This document shows positions 59,577 to 64,000 of a DNA stretch of 64,000 nt, piece by piece (the first letter of the stretch is position 1; every line of letters begins with the position of its first letter). This DNA is from Actinomycetota bacterium (GTDB taxonomy: Bacteria > Actinomycetota > Thermoleophilia > Miltoncostaeales > Miltoncostaeaceae): positions 1-64,000 of the forward strand of contig CAUJCX010000047.1 in NCBI GenBank assembly GCA_963169235.1. The letters are read 5' to 3'. The translations under genes and the position numbers were made by a program. The notes under the pieces are model-generated. The model saw nothing but the letters and a program-made list of their open reading frames with translations, was not told the origin of the DNA and searched no databases.

Positions 59577-59583
59577 CATCGCC

Positions 59584-60357
59584 ATGCACGCGATCATCCT
59601 CGCCGGCGGCTTCGGGACCCGGCTCAGCGAAGAGACGTCCGTCCGCCCCAAACCGATGGTGGAGATCGGGGGACGCCCGATCCTGTGGCACATCATGAAG
59701 CACCTGTCGGTGCACGGCATCGACGACTTCGTGATCTGCCTGGGGTACAAGGGCGACTACATCCGCACCTGGTTCAAGGACTACCACCTGATGACCAGCG
59801 ACGTGACGCTGGACCTGGCCCAGAACACCGTGCAGGTGCACGCGTCGCGCACCGAGCCGTGGCGGGTGACGCTGCTCGACACCGGCGCCGACACCATGAC
59901 GGGCGGGCGCGTGAAGCGCGCGATGCGCCACATCGGCGGCACCGAGCCGGTGCTGATGACGTACGGGGACGGGGTGTCCGACGTCGACGTCACGGCGCTG
60001 CGCGCGTTCCACGAGGGCCACGACGCGCTGGCGACGGTGACCGCCGTGCAGCCGCCCGGGCGCTGGGGCGTGATGGACGTCGCCGGCGGCCGCGTCGCCC
60101 AGTTCCGCGAGAAGCCCAAGGGCGACGGCAACTGGACCAACGGCGGCTTCTTCGTGCTGGACCCCGCCGTCGCCGGGTACATCGACGGCGACCCCACGGT
60201 GTTCGAGGCCGAGCCCATGCGGACGCTGGCCGCCGAGGGGCAGCTGGTGCCGTACCTGCACGAGGGCCACTGGCAAGTGATGGACACGCTGAAGGACAAG
60301 CACGACCTGGAAGAGGCGTGGCAGAGTGGTCATCGTCCGTGGGTGACATGGGAGTAG
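59584..60357 (+). CDS. rfbF: Glucose-1-phosphate cytidylyltransferase
   Basis: A 257-residue nucleotidyltransferase making CDP-glucose from CTP and glucose 1-phosphate, the entry step to CDP-deoxy sugars. Motifs are ILAGGFGTRLSEETSVRPKPMVEIGG, split by family spacing into the CTP loop and Lys, then MTYGDGVSDVD (metal Asp), GRWGVMD and FREKPKGDGNWTNGGFFVL. The last 10 bp overlap rfbG. Confidence 0.95.
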   Translation: MHAIILAGGFGTRLSEETSVRPKPMVEIGGRPILWHIMKHLSVHGIDDFVICLGYKGDYIRTWFKDYHLMTSDVTLDLAQNTVQVHASRTEPWRVTLLDTGADTMTGGRVKRAMRHIGGTEPVLMTYGDGVSDVDVTALRAFHEGHDALATVTAVQPPGRWGVMDVAGGRVAQFREKPKGDGNWTNGGFFVLDPAVAGYIDGDPTVFEAEPMRTLAAEGQLVPYLHEGHWQVMDTLKDKHDLEEAWQSGHRPWVTWE

Positions 60358-61409
60358 AGGCGGCGTTCTGGAGTGCCCGCCGGGTCCTGGTCACCGGCAA
60401 CACGGGCTTCAAGGGGTCGTGGCTGACGCTGTGGCTACGGCGTCTGGGGGCCGACGTCACCGGCCTGGCGGACGCGGTCCCCACCGAGCCGTCGCTGTAC
60501 CGGCTGGCGGCCCTGGGCGACGACGTGCCGCAGCACTGGGTGGACGTGCGCGACGCCGACGGCGTCGCCGCGGCCGTGCGGGCCGTGCGCCCCGAGATCG
60601 TCATCCACATGGCGGCGCAACCCATGGTGCGGCGCTCGTTCGCGTCGCCCCTGCAGACGTACGCCGTGAACGTGATGGGCAGCGCCCACGTGCTCGACGC
60701 GGTGCGCACGTGCGACGACACGCGCGTGGTGGTCAACGTCACCACCGACAAGTGCTACGAGAACCGCGAATGGGAGTGGGGGTACCGCGAGGACGAGCCC
60801 ATGGGCGGGCACGATCCCTACTCCAGCTCCAAGGGCTGCGCCGAGCTGGTGACCGCCGCGTACCGGTCGTCGTTCCTGGCCGAGCGCGGCGTGCGGGTGG
60901 CGAGCGCCCGCGCGGGCAACGTCATCGGCGGCGGCGACTGGGGTGAGGACCGCCTGGTGCCGGACATCATGCGCGGAGCGCTCGCGGGGCAGGCCATCCC
61001 CATCCGCCGTCCCGATGCCGTCCGGCCGTGGCAGCACGTGCTGAACCCGCTGCACGGCTACCTCACGCTGGCGCAGGCCGCGTGGGACGACCCGGCGCAC
61101 GCGACCGCGTACAACTTCGGTCCCGACGATGCCGACGCGCAACCGGTCGCGGCGGTGGTCGAGCGCCTGTCCGAACGCTGGGACGGTCCGCTTGCGATCG
61201 TCACCGACGAGGGCCCCCACCCGCACGAGGCGACGTACCTGAAGCTGGACTCGTCGCGGGCCAAGGCCCGCCTGGGGTGGCGTCCCACGTGGGACCTCGC
61301 CCGCGGCCTGGACGCGACCGCCCAGTGGTACCTGGCCCTGCGCGACGGCGCGCCGGCGGCCGACACCACCGACGCCCAGATCCGGCGGTTCGCCGAGGAC
61401 GCCGCGTGA
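60348..61409 (+). CDS. rfbG: CDP-glucose 4,6-dehydratase
   Basis: A 353-residue extended SDR that converts CDP-glucose to CDP-4-keto-6-deoxyglucose. VLVTGNTGFKGSWLTLWL is the NAD-binding start, HMAAQPMVRRSF and VVNVTTDKCYENREWEWGYRE are family-specific, and YSSSKGCAEL contains the YxxxK pair. ATG 60348 lies inside the end of rfbF in another frame. Its product is the substrate of the RfbH encoded at 54477. Confidence 0.95.
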   Translation: MGVEAAFWSARRVLVTGNTGFKGSWLTLWLRRLGADVTGLADAVPTEPSLYRLAALGDDVPQHWVDVRDADGVAAAVRAVRPEIVIHMAAQPMVRRSFASPLQTYAVNVMGSAHVLDAVRTCDDTRVVVNVTTDKCYENREWEWGYREDEPMGGHDPYSSSKGCAELVTAAYRSSFLAERGVRVASARAGNVIGGGDWGEDRLVPDIMRGALAGQAIPIRRPDAVRPWQHVLNPLHGYLTLAQAAWDDPAHATAYNFGPDDADAQPVAAVVERLSERWDGPLAIVTDEGPHPHEATYLKLDSSRAKARLGWRPTWDLARGLDATAQWYLALRDGAPAADTTDAQIRRFAEDAA

Positions 61410-62095
61410 GCGGCCGGGCGCTGGTGTTCGGTGCGTCGGGCGCGCTGGGGGCGGCGATCCTGCGGCACCTCGACGCGCGCGGATGGGACGTGACCGGCAC
61501 GTCGCGCGCCGGGGGCGACGGCCTCGTGGCCTGTGACCCGCTGGGCGACGAGGACGGCATGCGCGCGGTGCTGGACGCGGGCCCCTACGACGCGGTGGTG
61601 TGGGCCAACGGCGCCAACCGCTCCGACCGGGCCGACGACGCCGACGCGGAGGCGTTCCGCGCGATGTTCGACGCCAACGTGACGTTCGTGGTGGCCACCC
61701 TGGCCCGGCTCACGTCGGCCGGCGCCATCGCGGACGGCGCCGGCCTGGTGGTGCTGAGCTCCATCTGGGAGCGCGTCGCGCGGGAGGGCAAGTACTCGTA
61801 CACCATCACGAAGGCCGCCATCGGCGGGCTGGTGCGGGCCGCGTCGGTCGACCTCGCCCCCCGCGGCATCCGCATCAACGCGCTGATGCCGTCGGTGATC
61901 GACACGCCCATGACGCGCGCCGCCCTCAGCGACGACCAGATCGCGCGGGTGGCCGACCAGACCGGCTACCGTGCCCTGGTCAGCGCCGACCAGATCGCCT
62001 CCGTCACCGAAACCCTGCTGTCGGACGCCACCCGCGGCGTCACCGGCCAGTCGATCCCCGTCGACCACGGATTCACCCATGCCCGCACCCTCTGA
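61406..62095 (+). CDS. Short-chain dehydrogenase/reductase
   Basis: A 229-residue classical SDR. FGASGALGAAIL is the cofactor loop, WANGANRSD the NxG/NAG-like element, SS (118-119) and YTITK (Tyr132, Lys136) the active site, and NALMPSVIDTPM the substrate-loop region. In the yersiniose pathway a reductase of this kind (YerF) follows the ThDP enzyme; the parallel is suggestive only. It overlaps rfbG by 4 bp (GTGA) and the cyclase-like gene by 17 bp. Confidence 0.85.
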   Translation: MSGRALVFGASGALGAAILRHLDARGWDVTGTSRAGGDGLVACDPLGDEDGMRAVLDAGPYDAVVWANGANRSDRADDADAEAFRAMFDANVTFVVATLARLTSAGAIADGAGLVVLSSIWERVAREGKYSYTITKAAIGGLVRAASVDLAPRGIRINALMPSVIDTPMTRAALSDDQIARVADQTGYRALVSADQIASVTETLLSDATRGVTGQSIPVDHGFTHARTL

Positions 62096-63152
62096 CATCC
62101 TCATCCACGCCCACGACGGCGACTACCGCGTGCGCGTCGGCGACGGGACGTTCACCGCGCTCATGGACGCGTCGGACGACCCGGTCATCGTCGACGCCGC
62201 GCTGGTCGACGCGGTGGGGCATCCCGACCGGGTGATCCCGTTCGAGGCGGTCGAGTCGCGCAAGACGCTGGCGGGCGTCGAGGAGATCATCGAGGCACTG
62301 CGCGACCGGGGCGTGACCCGGGGCCGGTCGCTGATCGCGGTGGGGGGCGGCATCGTGCAGGACGTGGCGACGGCCGCCGCGTCGCTGTACATGCGCGGCC
62401 TCCCGTGGCGCTACGTGCCCACCACGGTGCTGGCGATGGTCGACTCGTGCATCGGGGGCAAGAGCTCGCTCAACGTCGGCCCGTACAAGAACCTGGCGGG
62501 CAACTTCCATCCCCCGGCGGAGGTGGTGATCGACCCCCGGTTCATCGCCACGCTCGACGACGAGGCCCGCGCCGGCGGCCTGTGCGAGGCGATGAAGATC
62601 ACGTTCTGCCGGGGCGACGGGGCGTACGCGCGCTATCTCGACCTGGTGGCGGCGATGCGCACCGACGGGGAGGGCGCCGCGCCGCTCATCGCGCACGCGC
62701 TCGCCAGCAAGAAGTGGTTCATCGAGATCGACGAGTTCGACCAGGCCGAGCGCCGCCAGCTGAACTTCGGGCACACGTTCGCGCACGCCCTGGAGGCCGC
62801 CACCGGCTTCGGCGTCAGCCACGGCATCGCGGTGGGCATCGGCACCGTGGCCGCCGAGCGCCTGGCCGTCGCGGTGGACGGGCCCGAGCACGCCCGGCCC
62901 GAGCTGGTGGCCGAGGCCGTGCGGCTGGTGCGCCAGGCCGGCGACCTGCGCGCGCGCCTTGCGGCGCTCGACCGCGAGCGCTTCCGCACCGCGTTCCTGG
63001 CCGACAAGAAGCACGGCGCGGACGGGCTGCACGTCATCCTCCCCGCCCACGGGGGGACCACCCAGGAGCGCGTTCTGGCACGCTCCGACGTCACGTTGCG
63101 CACATTGGAGCAGGCATTGGATGAGGCGATCGCCATGATGGTGGACCCATGA
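62079..63152 (+). CDS. 3-dehydroquinate synthase-like sugar phosphate cyclase
   Basis: A 357-residue protein of the DHQS/sugar phosphate cyclase family. GGGIVQDVATAAASLYMRG is the NAD-binding stretch. VPTTVLAMVDSCIGGKSSLN (Lys128) and KNLAGNFHPP (Lys137) follow. The zinc ligands Glu170, His232 (RRQLNFGHTFAHALE) and His248 are all kept, as is the late DKKHG Lys. KSSLNVGPYKN differs from the usual DHQS KTGINHPxGKN. An ordinary shikimate AroB cannot be ruled out, but the place inside a CDP-sugar operon, between an SDR and a ThDP enzyme, points to a carbocycle-forming step on a sugar (inference). Confidence 0.75.
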   Translation: MPAPSDILIHAHDGDYRVRVGDGTFTALMDASDDPVIVDAALVDAVGHPDRVIPFEAVESRKTLAGVEEIIEALRDRGVTRGRSLIAVGGGIVQDVATAAASLYMRGLPWRYVPTTVLAMVDSCIGGKSSLNVGPYKNLAGNFHPPAEVVIDPRFIATLDDEARAGGLCEAMKITFCRGDGAYARYLDLVAAMRTDGEGAAPLIAHALASKKWFIEIDEFDQAERRQLNFGHTFAHALEAATGFGVSHGIAVGIGTVAAERLAVAVDGPEHARPELVAEAVRLVRQAGDLRARLAALDRERFRTAFLADKKHGADGLHVILPAHGGTTQERVLARSDVTLRTLEQALDEAIAMMVDP

Positions 63153-64000
63153 AGTACGCCGACCTGGTCGTCGACTGGCTGAAGGACGAGGGCTACACGC
63201 ACTGCTTCTCGGTGGCGGGCGGAAACGCCATGCACCTGCTGGACGCCGTGCGCCGCACGATGGTGTGCGTGCCCGTCGTCCACGAGGTGGCGGCCGGCAT
63301 CGCCGTGGAGTACTTCAACGAGGCCGCCGACGACGGCCGCAAGGCGTTCGCCCTGGTGACGGCCGGGCCCGGGCTCACCAACATCGTCACCGCGCTGGGA
63401 GGCGCGTACCTCGAGAGCCGCGAGCTGCTGGTGCTGGGCGGCCAGGTGAAGACCAGCGACCTGGCCACCGGCGGCATCCGCCAGCGCGGCATCCAGGAGA
63501 TCGACGGCGTGTCGATCGTGCGTCCCGTCACCGTGCTGGCCGAGCGCGTCGACGCGCCCGTCGACCGCGAGCGCTTCCTCGGCATGGTGGAGGCCGGCCA
63601 CCGGGGACGTCCCGGGCCGGTGTTCATCGAGGTCTGCCTCGACGTCCAGGGCGCGCCGGTCGACCGCGAGGCACTGGAGGGTGGCGCCCGGGCAGCGGAC
63701 GCGTCCGCACCGGCGGGGCAGGTGCCGGGCCGCGACGCCGCAGCGGCGATCGCGGACGCGCTGAGCGACGCGGAGCGCCCGGTGCTGCTGCTGGGAGGCG
63801 GCGTGTCCCGGGCGGCCGCCGCCGAGCTGCGCCCGCGCCTCAACGAGATGGGCATCCCCGTGATGACCACGTGGAACGCCATGGACCGCCTCGACGCGGC
63901 CGACCGCGTGTACGCAGGGCGCCCCAACACGTGGGGCCAGCGGGCCGCCAACATCCTGCTGCAGCAGGCCGACGTCGTGGTGGCGCTCGGATCCCGTCTC
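63149..64000 (+). CDS. Thiamine-diphosphate enzyme, acetolactate synthase-like, 5' part
   Basis: The first 284 codons of a gene running off the right edge. The N-terminal PYR domain has the activating Glu46 in VVHEVAAG, plus AGPGLTNIVTALGGAYLES and LGGQVKTSDLATGG. A central domain begins near residue 195 (PVLLLGGGVSRAA), as in acetolactate synthase-type enzymes. The C-terminal ThDP-binding domain lies outside. In CDP-sugar clusters such enzymes (YerE type) add a two-carbon acetyl unit to a 4-keto sugar. It overlaps the cyclase gene by 4 bp (ATGA). Confidence 0.85.
   Translation, partial: MKYADLVVDWLKDEGYTHCFSVAGGNAMHLLDAVRRTMVCVPVVHEVAAGIAVEYFNEAADDGRKAFALVTAGPGLTNIVTALGGAYLESRELLVLGGQVKTSDLATGGIRQRGIQEIDGVSIVRPVTVLAERVDAPVDRERFLGMVEAGHRGRPGPVFIEVCLDVQGAPVDREALEGGARAADASAPAGQVPGRDAAAAIADALSDAERPVLLLGGGVSRAAAAELRPRLNEMGIPVMTTWNAMDRLDAADRVYAGRPNTWGQRAANILLQQADVVVALGSRL

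Noticed and set aside
1-64000. tRNA genes, insertion sequences, prophage or CRISPR arrays
   Set aside because: None seen on reading through; every gap is under about 220 bp and no transposase or integrase motif appears.

Overview
The window reads as one continuous stretch of a very high G+C bacterial chromosome. It is probably an actinobacterium, and most likely a deep-branching lineage such as Thermoleophilia rather than a classical Streptomyces or Mycobacterium relative (inference). The pointers are Ala/Arg/Gly-biased proteins, many GTG starts, TANNNT -10 boxes placed 6-9 nt before start codons, a coaD-sepIVA-like-DUF177-rpmF block, an ECF41 sigma factor with its carboxymuconolactone decarboxylase-like partner, and a PriA that keeps the helicase motifs which are degenerate in classical actinobacteria. 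Genes are tightly packed, often overlapping by 4 bp (ATGA/GTGA), and no gene-free stretch exceeds about 220 bp.

Layout. 1-2942: end of a fructosamine kinase, a glycosyltransferase-like/FkbM methyltransferase pair and a PAC2 protein. 3015-6359: hisC-like aminotransferase, aroF and tyrA (aromatic amino acids). 6382-10007: secreted protein, alpha/beta hydrolase, nucleoside-kinase-like protein, SprT/YgjP-like protease and a LURP-one/scramblase-like protein. 10079-15069: aroA-cmk-plsC-der-gpsA, every junction overlapping. 15204-16883: DUF3352-like lipoprotein. 17041-24854: metK-priA, nth converging on priA, an unknown gene, then def-fmt-rsmB. 24931-26673: secreted Fn3-like protein. 26719-30914: rpe-ribD-ribE-ribBA-ribH (riboflavin). 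30936-32522: VOC protein, a Fic-family remnant, a repeat-bearing LysM protein and rpmB. 32643-43793: recG-rsmD-coaD-sepIVA-like-DUF177-rpmF-plsX-acpP-rnc-smc-ftsY. 43863-45170: a possible leader ORF and three small coupled membrane proteins. 45224-49075 (minus): efeUOB and ferritin for iron uptake and storage. 49193-51335: hydrolase, CMD-family protein and ECF41 sigma factor. 51418-54459: ffh-rpsP-khpA-rimM-trmD, without the usual rplS.

From 54477 to the right edge lies a surface-sugar locus. It holds rfbH (E1 dehydrase, opposite strand), a large GT-C-like membrane protein, gtrB-like and gtrA-like genes, rfbF, rfbG, a short-chain dehydrogenase, a dehydroquinate-synthase-like sugar phosphate cyclase and the start of a thiamine-diphosphate enzyme. 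RfbF, RfbG and RfbH would supply a CDP-4-keto-deoxy sugar. The last three genes suggest carbon-branching and possibly carbocycle-forming chemistry. The Gtr-like trio suggests transfer through a polyprenyl-phosphate sugar onto a wall polymer. This is the part of the window most likely to hold undescribed chemistry. It continues past the right edge, so the pathway cannot be completed from here.
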